A stretch of 64,000 nucleotides of DNA. Source: Agelaius tricolor. Taxonomy: Eukaryota; Chordata; Aves; Passeriformes; Icteridae. Every line of letters begins with the position of its first letter. The stretch's first letter is position 1. The stretch lies in contig JALJCS010000015.1 in assembly GCA_023055355.1 (NCBI GenBank), positions 20,387,516-20,451,515 of the forward strand, written 5' to 3'. Positions 23,501 through 35,500 of the stretch are shown piece after piece. Below the pieces are notes generated by a model. The model worked only from the letters and a program-made list of their open reading frames with translations, ran no database searches and was not told the origin of the DNA. A program made the translations under genes and the position numbers.

Positions 23501-26500
23501 CTTCCCCACACCCTCCCAGACTTGAAGGACACCCCAACCCATACCCCAAAAGGCTCTTCCAGGCTTGCCCCAGTCCATCTCCCTACCCTCCCACACTCGG
23601 ACATCAACCCAAATCCACCTCCCTGCCCAGATATCAACCCAAATCCACCTCCCTGCCCTCCCAGGTCCCTCCTGGCTTGCAGGACACCCCTCCCAGCCCA
23701 TGCCCTATCCCTGCCCCGTACCCAGGGACGCCGTGTCAGAGTCTCGGGACTGGGCGGTCTCAGAAGCGGCTGCATCCCGCAGCAGGCGGCTCCCATGCAG
23801 CTCCTCAGACCTGTGGGGAGGGGGTCAGAGCAGGGACAGGGGGCTCGGGGTGCAGGGGGGTCACCCAGCAATGGGTCCTACCTGGGGATGTGGTCAGAGG
23901 TCAGAGATGGGGGCCGGATGTGCTGCAGGTCAGTGATGCGCATGAAGGGCTCGTGGAAGTAGTGGAGCTGGAGGATGCAGGCCAGCAGGAAGAAACCCAT
24001 CACAAGGATGCTGGAGAAGAGCTTGGAGACGCTGAACTGCTGCAGGCCCACGTCACTCAGCCTGGGTGGAGAGAGGAGGGTCAGCACGGGGTCTCATCCA
24101 TCCCATGCCAACCAGGCACTGAGCCCCCCCACACTGGGGATCAACCCCAACCTGCTCCGTGCCTCAGTTTCCCCAGCCCTTGGCCATGCCCTGGTGCCAG
24201 GAGGGACCCCACAGCAGGTAGGGGACACTCACTGGTCATCATTGAGCCCTGTAATGTTCCTCCAGTACATGGGGAAGTCCTCAAACTGGTAGGTGTAGGT
24301 GGCGATGAGCACCAGCATGGTGTAGGCCACCACCAGCCACCAGAAGCCCTTGAGCACCTTGCGCCACAGGCTGTAGTACACCTGCGGGGACAGGGACATC
24401 AGCAGGGCCACCCCGGCGATGGCACGGGTCCCCAGGGGTGCCCAGCCCCTCCACCTGGAACAGCATGAGGCAGAGGAGCAGGAGGAGCATGTAGACGATC
24501 TTGTAGAGGACGAGGCGGCCGGCGAAGGTCACCACGATGAACTTGACAGCGCAGACGCAGATCCAGAACTTGGCGAAGAAATCCCTCAGCACCTCCCCCA
24601 GCTTCTGCAGCACGTCCCGCATCTGGCTGGTTTCTGTGGGGCACGGAGGGGCTGCAGGGGCTGGGCAGGCACACAGGTCCCCCCCACAGGCACAGTGACA
24701 CCAGGAGCCCTCACCTGTATCTGTGACAGACACCTCCAGGAGCGGCGTGGCCGGGGCCCTCCTCGTTAGCACCTTCTCGCTAACGAACCCCCGCAGCAGC
24801 ATCCAGAAGGTGAGGGTGAACAGGAGCTGCGGGGACAGGCGGTGAGCGGGGACAGCGGGGCGCTGGCAGCGCAGGGCAGTGCCACAATGCCACAGTGCCA
24901 CACTCACCTTGGCCCCCAGCGCCATGCAGGGGTACTGCGGGTGCACCAGCCCCAGCTGCTGCAGCTCCACGAAGCTGATGTGGGTGGGCAGCTCGGGGGC
25001 CACGTCCATGGCCCAGACGTACTGCAGGCTGCACAGGGCGATGGCATAGAGCACCAGGAAGGGCGAGCACAGCATGGCAAAGTGCCGGCGGCTCCGCACC
25101 GTCCAGATCAGGCACGCCCACAGCAGCAGCACGAAGGTCAGCCAGCTGTGGTACGTGATGCTCCACACCTGCGGGCAGGGAGGGTGAGGGCTGGGCCCAC
25201 GAGGTGACCCCACCATGGCCATGTCCCCTGCCCATGGCTGTGTCCCCTGCCCAGGGCCGTGTCCCCTCCCAGCTCTTTACCATCATGGCAATGAGGGCAG
25301 CCACGTAGCTCTGCTTCATGAGGAGGTGGCCCAAGGTGTGCAGGGGCAGCCACGCCGCCGGATGCCTCCTGCCTGGCATGGGGAGAGGGAGCGTGAGGGA
25401 CCCCGGGATCCAGGCAGGGTTTGGGGAAGGGGAGCACAAAGCACCCCCAGGATCCAGGGAGGGTTTGGGGAAGGGGAGCACAAAGCAGCCCCAGGACCCA
25501 GGCAGGGTTTGGGGAAGGGGAGCACAAAGCACCCCCAGGACCCAGGCAGGGTTTGGGGAAGGGGAGCACAAAGCAGCCCCAGGACCCAGGCAGGGTTTGG
25601 GGAAGGGGAGCACAAAGCAGCCCCAGGACCCAGGCAGGGTTTGGGGAGGGGCTGGGGTCAGGCTTACGTGCGTTCAAGACGTGCACGGTGCAGTTCTCGG
25701 TGCTGGCACTCGGTTTCCCGGTGTTGGGGCACAGCATGGGCTGAGGGCAGAGAAGGCTCAGAGCCCACCCTGGCACCCCCATCCCGCACCCACTCCCTGC
25801 ACAGCCCCCCCAAACCCACCTTGGTGTCCTCAGCCACCTGGGGAGTGTCCTGGGGCCAGCTCTCCAGCTCCACCAGGTCCCTCGGGCGCGGCCGTGCCGG
25901 TGCCACGGTTCTCTGCGAGGGGCAGGAGCCAGCTCAGGGCACCACTGCCACCACTGGGGAGCAGGACATGCCCCAGCCCCCTGCCCAGGCACCCCACACC
26001 GTGGGCACCCCACTGCCCACCCCCCCCTGCCTTGCAGCAGGGCCAGGGCAGTCACAGCCAGGCACATTGTCACCGCTGTCACCACTGTCACCACCGGGGT
26101 GTGGCTCAATCCTGCAGCCCCTCACCTTGATCTCTCGCCGGCGCAGCTTCACCAGGGTGGCCAAGGTGTAGTAGAGCAGGAGCAGGATGCCAGGGTTGGC
26201 GTAGACAGGCCAGGGGTGGCTGTTGTTGAGGTCCAGGATGTTGGGCTGCGAGCAGTTGTGGTACAGGATGATGTCCTTGAAGCCAAACACCCTGCAGGGA
26301 CAGACGAGCTGGCATCAACCCTCAGGACAAGGAGCCAGGCTGCCATCCCCGTGCTGGCACCAGGAGCCAGGCTGCCATCCCCGTGCTGGCACCAGAGGGA
26401 TGCTCTGGGTGCCTTCCCCAGGGTGGGATGGGGCAGCTCACCCAGCACAGCTCCCTCCCCTCCCTCCTGGGACTCACCGTGCCCAGATGGTGGGGGCTGG

Positions 26501-29500
26501 GAACACCCCCTGCACGAAGGGGGTCTGGTAGGCATAGAGGCACAGCAGGTGGCAGGCGCTGTAGATGCCAACGAGGACGCAGAGGACGTTGAAGGCCTGG
26601 TGGCTGGAGGGGAGGTGACAGGCCCACCACGTGCACAGCCCCATGAAGAGCAGGAAGTAGACGCTGGAGGAGGCGGAGGGCAGGGTGATCCCTGGGGAGC
26701 AGCGCCCCACGGGCAGTCAGTGCACAGCCCAGCAGCCCCTGCACCGAGCAGCATCCCACTGGGATGCACCCCACTGAGAGCACCCCACTGAACCCCCCAT
26801 CCCACTGAGAGCACCCCACTGAACCCCCCATCCCACTGAGAGCACCCCACTGAGCCCCCCATCCCACTGAGAGCACCCCACTGGACCCAGCATTCCTCCT
26901 CAGAGCAAGCATCCCTTCCCCTTGGATAGTTTTCCACCTTGAACCAAGCATCTTCCTCTTGGTCCAAGCTTTTCCCCTTTGGACTCTAAATCCATCCTCA
27001 GACCATGCATCACTCCTGCTTGGAATGAGCATCCTCCCTCCTTGCACTGAGCATCCCCTCCCTCCCCAGATCAAGCATTTGACCCTCAGAGCGAGCAGCT
27101 CTCCCCTGGGCTGAGATTTCTCCCTGGGATTGAACATTCTCTCCCCTTACACCAAGCTCCTTTCTCCTTGCACTGTTTTCCCCTCTGGACCAAGCATCCC
27201 TCCCTGCCTGCACTGAGCTTGGATGGAAAACCCTCCCCTGATGCACCAAGCATGCTTTCCCTTGGACTGAGCATCTCCACTTGGCACCAAGCACCCTCCC
27301 CAGCAGCTCACCCACCGTGTGCCCCCAGGCTGTGCCCACCTGGCGATGCCATGGCACAGAGAAACAACCAGCATTTCTTACAGAGGCTTGTGAGAATTTT
27401 TAGGGAGTTGTAAAGATGTGATAACTTGTTAAGTACAAACAATCTGCAAGCAGTGTTTTTCTACTTTTCCTTTCTGTTCTTCTCAAGAACAGCATGTGAG
27501 AAGGATGTTTTTGTTAATTAACCAACCAAACAGAACCCATCGTATCGCTCTATAAAAACCACGCAGTTCTCTGAAATAAAGCCTGCTTTGCTCTTCCTAC
27601 AGCACTGCCTCCTGCCTGTTCCCGTGCCATTCTCAGCACCAGGGTGACACACACGCACCTGCCAGGGCCAGCAGGAGGAAGGCCAGGCCCTTGCCAGCCT
27701 CCCAGAGCAGGGAATGAGCCTTGTCCCGCAGGCGGCTCCGCAGCCGCGTGTCCCTCTGTGCCCGCCGCTGCCACCCCGCGTCCTTCTCGTCCCTCTGCCG
27801 GGGACAACAGCGTGCTCTGAGCTCCGAGCCTCTGAGCTCCGTGCCTCTGAGCTCCGTGCCTCAGTTTCCCCTGTCTGCGGAGGGCTCAGTGCCCGGCACC
27901 TGGCCGCGCTGCTCTGGCAGCCGCCGGGAGAGCTTTGCCTCCTCGGGGCCGCTGTTTGCCTTGGCTCCGGGAGCTCCCAGCACTGAGCTTTTTTCCAGGC
28001 TCCCTCCCGGGCTCACGGCAAAGGCATCCGTGCCTGCAGTGCTCGGGTTACAGCCGGGGCTGCTGCGGAGCCACCGGGGCTGTGTCTGCCCGGGTGCCAC
28101 AAGCACGGTGTCCCCAGGAGCTGCTGGCACTGCCAGGTGGGGCTGGCACGGCACAGCATGGCACGGCATGGCACAGCACCCAGCCCTGCACCAGCGAGCT
28201 CCAGCTGGGGCCTGCACCCCATAACTGCCCACCCTATACCTGCCCACCCCCACAGCTGCCCACCCCATTAACTGCCCACCCCCACAGTCCCAGCTGTTTG
28301 CCACAATCCCTGTGGCAATGCCAGAGCAAACACAGACACTCCTCCATGGCTGAGTCACCCTAAGCTGTGTGACAATGACTCCAATCTGGCCAAAACTGCC
28401 CCAAACTGGGTTCCCAACCACTGGGGATGTCCCCGTGCCAAGCCCCAGGCTGTGCCCAGGGAAGGGACAGGGACCAGCCACAGACAGGGACCCGGTGGGA
28501 TGTGGATGGTGGGATGTCCCCATGGCAGTGGGGGTGGCTCTCACCCACTCAGAGGACTCCAGGGACCCGGGATTCCCTCTGGAGGTGGCAGGGGCAGGGC
28601 TGAGGCGGCGGCACAGGCACAGGGACAGGGACGAGACCAGCAGGATGCCAACGTCGGGTGCCACCAGCCGCACCGAGTTGGGAATGTCACTCAAGTCCAG
28701 CCTGGGGGGACAGCGGGGCAGGGCAGGGCTCAGGGGTGACCCCCCCCGGCCCCTGCCAGCCCCCAGCCCCACAGGTGAGGGTGCCCTTACCTGGTGACCC
28801 CAATGTGCCGAGCAAAGACCTCCCAGGAGCTGCCTGTGGGGAGGAGGGGGGCACTGAGAGGGGCAGACCCTGCAGGGCAGGCACTGAGCACCCCCCAGCA
28901 CGGGGAGAGCACCCCCATCCATGGCAGGACAGGCTGTGTGCCCAGGGCAGTGGCACCCAGCATGGCACAGGGTGTCCCCAGAGGTGGCACGGGGCTGGGA
29001 CCCTGCAGAGCCTCAGCAGCCCCCAGGATGGGTTCCATGGCACCAGTTTGAGGGTGCAGCCCCAGGGCAGCACAGGGAGCAGGGCTGTGGGTGGGTGGAG
29101 GTGGGTGTGGGCACCCCCTACTCACAGCTGGGCCCCAGCAGCTGGTCCAGGGCAGGCAGCGTGTACAGGCATATCTGGAAAACCAGGTGGGCAAGGAGGA
29201 AGAGGATGCTGATCCCCAGCAGAGCTTTGAGGATGCGGCTGCTGTGACCTGTGACACGGGCAAAGCTGTCACCCACAGCCAAGGACACCAGGAACCCCAG
29301 CAGGGACCCTCAGGGAGAGCTGGGAAGGGAGCCCAGAGAGCCCAGGGCTCTGCCCCAGGGTCAGGATCCCACCAGGGCTCTGCCCTCACCCAGCACAGCC
29401 CGAGGGCACCCCAGGAGCCAAAGCCCAGGACCCCCCCCCATGGCCCTGCTGGCCTGGGACCACCCTGAGGGGCAGTCAGCATCCCCATCCCTGCTGGAAT

Positions 29501-32500
29501 ATCTGATGGGAGAGCTCCAGGGCCCCCATCCCTGCTGGAATATCTGATGTGAGGGTTCCAGGGTCCCCATCTCTGCTGGAAGTTCCCATGGGAGGGTTCC
29601 AGGGTCCCCATTCCTTCTGGAACACCCCATGGGGGGGCTCCCTCCCCCCTCCAAACCCCCTCAGCCCTTCCACCACCTGGCTCTCCCCCCATTCCAGCCG
29701 GTTCCCTGGGCCCTGTGCCCATTTTCCTGGCCAGGGGTGGGGTGGGCAGCGAGCCCACCACAGCTGTGAGCTTTCCCTCCTCTTGTTTTTTCCTGTAAAT
29801 CCAGGCAAAGGCTCTGGGCAGTGCCGGGATGCGGGGCCGTGGAGCCCATGAAATATTCAGAGGGCAAAGCTTTTATCTGTGGCCGTGCCAGGCGCTGGGG
29901 GTGGGCTCAAAGCCGGGCACAGGGGGGCCAGGGGCACCTGCCCCATAGGGTGGGGGTGACCCCTGAGGCCACCACACACCCCAGTGCCCCGGGCAGGGTG
30001 GAGGGGCTGCTCGTGGTGCGCCTCACTGCCCAGCCCTGAGGTTTTGGGTTAAAAAGGCTCCAAACCAGCCCTTGTGGAGCAGCAGGGCTATTAATAGCCC
30101 CCCTGGGCTATAATTAACAGAGAGAGGCTCCACAGGAGCCACACTGCCCGGCCGGGGTGAAACCACAGCCAAGGTGCCCGTGGGAGGGGGTGGCAGCTCC
30201 CCTGTGCCCTGTGCCCACCCCCTGTCCCCCGTGCCCCCTTACCTGTGGAGAAGCGTGAGGAGGGCCCCGGGAACCAGGGCAGGAGCAGCAGGAAGAGCAG
30301 GTACACCAGGGACAGCACATTGTAGCGGAACAGGCAGGCTGGGGACAGAGGGACAGGGTTAGGGACAGGGATGGGGCACAGGGAGGGCTCACAGCTGCAC
30401 CCTCCCCACCTTGGGGATCCCCAAAAGAGAGGCACCCCAAAATGCCAGGTGGTGCTGGGTTCAGGTAAGACAAGGGGGTCAAGCCCCAAAACAGTGCCAT
30501 CAGAAAGAGGGACACAGGCAGGACCTCAGGCTGTGCCACTCCTGGGGACCTACACGGGTGACAAGGACCAGAGGGGACACCAGAGGTCCCATACACATGG
30601 GGTGACAGGGCAAGAAGAGCCATGAGAAAAATCTGCAGCGTTTCCAATCATTCCCACCAAAGCAGGCTGAGCAGTGCAGGGACCCCAGGCCAGGCTGGGA
30701 CCTCAGCCGTGACCCCTGCAGGGCTGGCACAGCACCTGTCCCCAGCCCTGCTCTGGGTGTGCCACCAGCCCAGCACCTTCCCCCTCACTTATTTTTAGCC
30801 CTAAATTACAGCTTGTTTGCAGGCACAAACTGCCGGAGGAGCCAGCGCCCTGCGGGGACAGCAATGGGGACAGACACGGGGACAGGGACGTGGGAAGGCA
30901 CCTGCCACCCCGGCTGGGGACTCAGCGTTCCTGTCACCCCTGCGACAGTGACAGACACCAGCAAATGCACAGGCAGGGGCTGGGAGCACCCAGGGCAGCC
31001 CTGAGGCCACGGGGATGGGCAGCACCAATGGGACAGCCCAGGATCGGTGCCTGGGGACAGGGCACTGGCCTGGGACACCCCGGGACAGCCCAGGATCGGT
31101 GCCCGGCTGGGGACAAGGCAGTGAGCTTTGTCACAGTGCTGTCCCCATTGCCTCTGCTGTAGACGAGGGGGACACATCCCACCAGCATGGGGGCATCCCT
31201 TTGGGACAGCCCAGGGAGGGGACAGCCCCAGGGAATTGCTGTTGGTGACCCGGGGCAGGAGCTGCTCCCCTTGGCAGAAGGGGGTGACACGGGGGGGTGA
31301 CACAGGGGGGGGGGTGACACGGGCGGGGGGGCTCAACTCTGCCCCCGTGGCACTGGGGGGGGTGAGGGGAGCCCGGCCGGGTGCCAGGGACGTGCTCAGC
31401 ACCGCAGCCCGGCACGGCCCTTCCTGTGTTTACGAGGTTTCAATGGGACAACACATCCTGGGGATGGGGACACGGCACAGCCCCGGGGACAGCAGGGCAC
31501 ACAGGGAGCACCCCGGGACACGTCCCACGCTGGGGCCACAACCAGCTCCGGTGTCCCGGTGTCCCCAAGGCTGCGAGGCACAGCCTGGGCTGGGGGGCAG
31601 CGGGACCGTCACCAGCGGCCACCTCCCCGCGGTGACCCCGGGCCGGGACGCGTCACCTCCCGCAGCCGCTGCCGAGGGCTCCTGGCTGTTCCTGGCTGTT
31701 TCGGCACAGGATGATCTCATGGAGCAAATATTCCAGCCGAGAGGAGCCTTCCCGGCACGGGGGCGAGACGCTGCTGCTGCCGCGGCTGCCGTGGGAGCCG
31801 GGCAGGGCCCCCCTGTCCCCTGTGCCACCCACCCCCGTGCCCACCCCGGGGTCACCCAGCCCCGCCTGAGCCCCCGGCCCTGCCACGGCCACCTCCCGGT
31901 GCTGGTGGCACCGAGGGCACGGCTGGCGGCTCCACTGAGAGCACGGACCGTGCTGGGCACTGGGGGGTACCCGCCTGCCGACCCCAACATTTGGTGCCAC
32001 CAGCACCCCCAGGAGCCTCTGTTTGGTGGCTCCCCCTGCACCCCTCGGGCATCACCGGGAGCGCTCGATGGCTTCCAGCGGGATGGAAAAGGAGGGCAGG
32101 GAGGTGGTGACAGGTGACAGCCGGGTTTGGGGGCACCCTCGGGTCCGGGGGCACCCCCGGAGCCCGGCCGGGCACCCCCCGCTCCCCCGGCTGCAGCGGG
32201 CGTGCCGTGCCCGGTGCGTGGGTGCTCGGACGGAACCGGTTCCCCACAGTGCTGACAGCGGGGAAAGTGCAGGCACAGGGAGGAAAAACCAGTTTGGCGT
32301 GTGGGGAGAGCAAAGCCGAGCAAAGCCGCCTTCCAGCAGCCGGCTGGGGGTGGGTGCAGCACCGTGGCACCCACAGCCCCCTCCCCGGGCACTGCCCTCA
32401 CCCACCGCACCCCGGCTGTGTCCGGCACTCACCTCGTCCCCTAAGCCAGGTATCCCGGACTGGCACCCCAATTCCTGCCTGCCTGCCCAGCCCTGTGACC

Positions 32501-35500
32501 CCGGAGCAGCTCCCCGGCACCGGCAGCACGTGAAATATTAACGACATTAATGAGCCGGGAGGAGGGTAAATTACAGCACTGGGGAGCTGGGCGGGATGTG
32601 CCGGGGCTCCTCCACGCCAGCCTTAATTGAATCTCCCCGTGGGAGGGGATTGGGGTCACTGGGCACCCCCGGCAAAGTGGGGGCAGCCAGGAGGAGTGGG
32701 CACCAAGGCCTTTCCCAAGGCACTGGGCTGGGAAGGGATCTGGGGTCTGGCACAGCCCCCTCCCTGCACAGCAGGCACCACCCCACACCCAGGCAGCTTC
32801 CAGCATGGATCCATTCCCAGCTGAATGGGGAAAGGGGGTTCCCAGGCCCCCCAGAGCTGGGGGAGCCCCGCACAGCAGCCCTGCAGCATCACCGTGCATC
32901 CACTCGGCACCTGCGGCCGCTCAGGGTTAATTAGCAGAGCTCTTTAATTCCTGCCCTGCTCCCTCACACGGCCCCGTTACCTGCTGCTGGGGCCAGGCAG
33001 CCCTGCCAAGCTGCCTCCCAGGTCAGCAGCCCCAGCTGGGGACCCCAAGGACCCTGACAGGGTCCCCAAGGTGTCACTTTGCTCCCAGGGCTCGACTCTG
33101 CACCCGCTGGCTGCAAACCAGAGGGTGGGTGAGGAACCCAGAGGCCTCATCCCAAAATCCCATCAGTGTGGCTCTCCCTGTCCCAAAATCCCGTCACTGG
33201 GACTCTCCCCATCCCAAAATCCCGTCAGTGTGGCTCTCCCTGTCCCAAAATCCCGTCACTGGGACTCTCCCCGTCCCAAAATCCCAGCAGCCCCAAAGCC
33301 ACAAGCCCTTGGGCAAGCAGAGCCGCCCAGCAGCACATTCCCAGCCCCTCTTTCCAGGAAAGAGCAGCCCCACCGGCTCACCCTCCATATCCTGTTTTTG
33401 TGGAAAGTTCATCCCGCCAGCTCCCGACCCCGCTCCCGGGAATGCCGCAGGAGATGCCCCAGGAGGGCTCTGGGCCGGGTGCCAGCGGTGCCCCAGCCTG
33501 GCAAAGCCCAGCTGGGAGCCAGGAGCTCGTGCCAGGGAGCTCAGGGGACGAGTGTCACACAGTGGCACCCGCCAGGAGGGCACAGCCCGTGCCACAGGGC
33601 TCCCGGAGCTGCAGGCTCAGCGCTGGGACATGTGAGGACACACATTCCCAGGGCCACCAACGCTCCCATCATCACCGTGGCTGCCACATGGCAGTGCCAG
33701 GGGTGCCAAACCCTGCTGTCCTTACCCAAAGGGGACCCGCTGCATGCCTGGGGAGCCCCTCACAGTGTCCCCCACCTCAGTGGGGCTGTGGGGGCTCCGT
33801 CCTGGGCACCTGGGCCCTGCACCTCCATCCCATCTTATCCTCTCATCCCCTCCCCTCCCCCTGCCCGGGAGGAAGCAGCAGTTATTGCTCTTGGAGACAG
33901 CTCTGAGAGTGGCTCTGCCTTTTTTTTATTTTTTTTTAAATAGGTTTTTTTTCCTCCTCTATTCTATTTCCCTGGGTTTTATAAAAAGCACCTGACCGCA
34001 GGAGGCAGCTGCTGCAGCCCACGCTGGCACCCAGCTGGGCTCCAGCCCCAGGGACCCCCCAGCACCCTGAGCGGGCAGGGGAGGCTGTGTCCCCACACCT
34101 GGGGGTTCGGGGGGCACCGCAGCCCCACGGGGAGGGGGTGCCACCCTCACCCATCACCTCTGCCCACGGAGCCACGGATCAGCGTGGCCAGGACTGGCAC
34201 TGGGGGTGCCCGGTCCTCCCTTTGGGGGGATGTGCTGTGCCCCCCACAGCAGCCCAGAATCCCAGCAGGCAGGACGGAGCCGAGGTGGGGACACGGCCGG
34301 GACCCCCCCAAGGGCTGTGCCAGCCGGGGGGGCTGCCCCGAGCCACGGGACCCGAGCCCTGCGGCTCCACTGGCCCCGAGCTGGCCGGGAGCCCCGAGCA
34401 AACATCCTGCGGACGTTCGGGGAGAGCCAAGCTGCCCGGGAAGGAAGGGCCGTGCTGCGGGGCAAACCCTCCCAGCCAGGTGCGGCGGGACGAGCCACAC
34501 CCCCCGTGCCTCAGTTTCCCCCGGCTGCTCCTGCGAGCCCCCCGGGCGCTGCTGAGTCACCCCCCCTCGGCAATCAGCTGGAGCAGGACGGAGTCCCCGC
34601 CCAAGCGGGGCCCCAAATTTAAACAAGCCACCTACAAGCTCCGCGGGGATGGGGGGGACAGCAAGGCCACCAGTGTCCCCAGCTGTGGGGGACCCGCGGT
34701 CCCCAGCACATCCCGTGCTGGAGCAGGGGGCAGGGGCAGCAAGCCGGCAGGAACTGGGGGTAAATCAGCGTTATTTGGAGCAGGAGGGCCCCGCGGGAGG
34801 CTGGCCCGGAGGCCACGTGTCGCCCCGGGCACCCATGGGATGCACCCGGCAGCTCCCGCGCCCCGGCCCGGGCAGCGCAGCCCCCTCGGGCAGCCCGGGC
34901 TGGGCTGGGTTATAATTAACCTCCTGACATCCTGCGCGATGCTCTGAGTCACTGCCCCAGCAAACCAAAGGAAAAGCAGCTTTTTCAAGAGTCACCGACT
35001 TCCTCCGCCAGCGAGGCTGCGCCCGCTGCCAGCACCCCGAAACCCAACCCCGCTCCCCAAAACGCGGCTGGGAACGGGGCTGGCTCGGCTGGACGTGCCT
35101 CCCTCGGCCGGGAGCGTGTCCCTCTCTCTCCAGGTGACAGCGTCCCAAAAGTCCTTCTAGGGCCACCCCAAAAGCCACTCCAGAGCTCCCCGGCCCCCCA
35201 GCACGGCCGGTGCGAGCCCGGTGTCGGTGGCAAACAGCCCCGGCACAAGGAGCCCCTTGGACAATCCTCGCTATAAGGAGGTTTTTCCTTTGCGTCTACG
35301 CAAACGCAGCGTCCCCGAAGAGGCTCCGGAGCAGGCGGGCTTCAAAGAGCCGATTCTTGTCCTGCGCGTCCCGGGACACGGGGATTTTCCAGGCCGGTGG
35401 CCAGCCGGTTGCCTCGGTGGGTGGCACAGCTGCCATCAAAGGCCGACAGTGCTGGGAACAGGCTGGTGGCAGCCCGGGGACCGCAGAGCCACGGGGGCCG

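Noticed and set aside
25138..26171. Overlapping long open frames on both strands, with LCAPLPQTLPGSWG-type peptide repeats
   Set aside because: These are translations of the 44-bp intronic minisatellite of PIEZO1; the period is not a multiple of three and the same peptide repeats appear in several frames.
31128..32428. Two opposed open frames of about 330 codons in PIEZO1 intron 1
   Set aside because: GC-rich DNA has few stop codons. The predicted peptides are low-complexity (Gly/Pro/Arg/Ala), have no recognisable domain, and lack a promoter or splice context.
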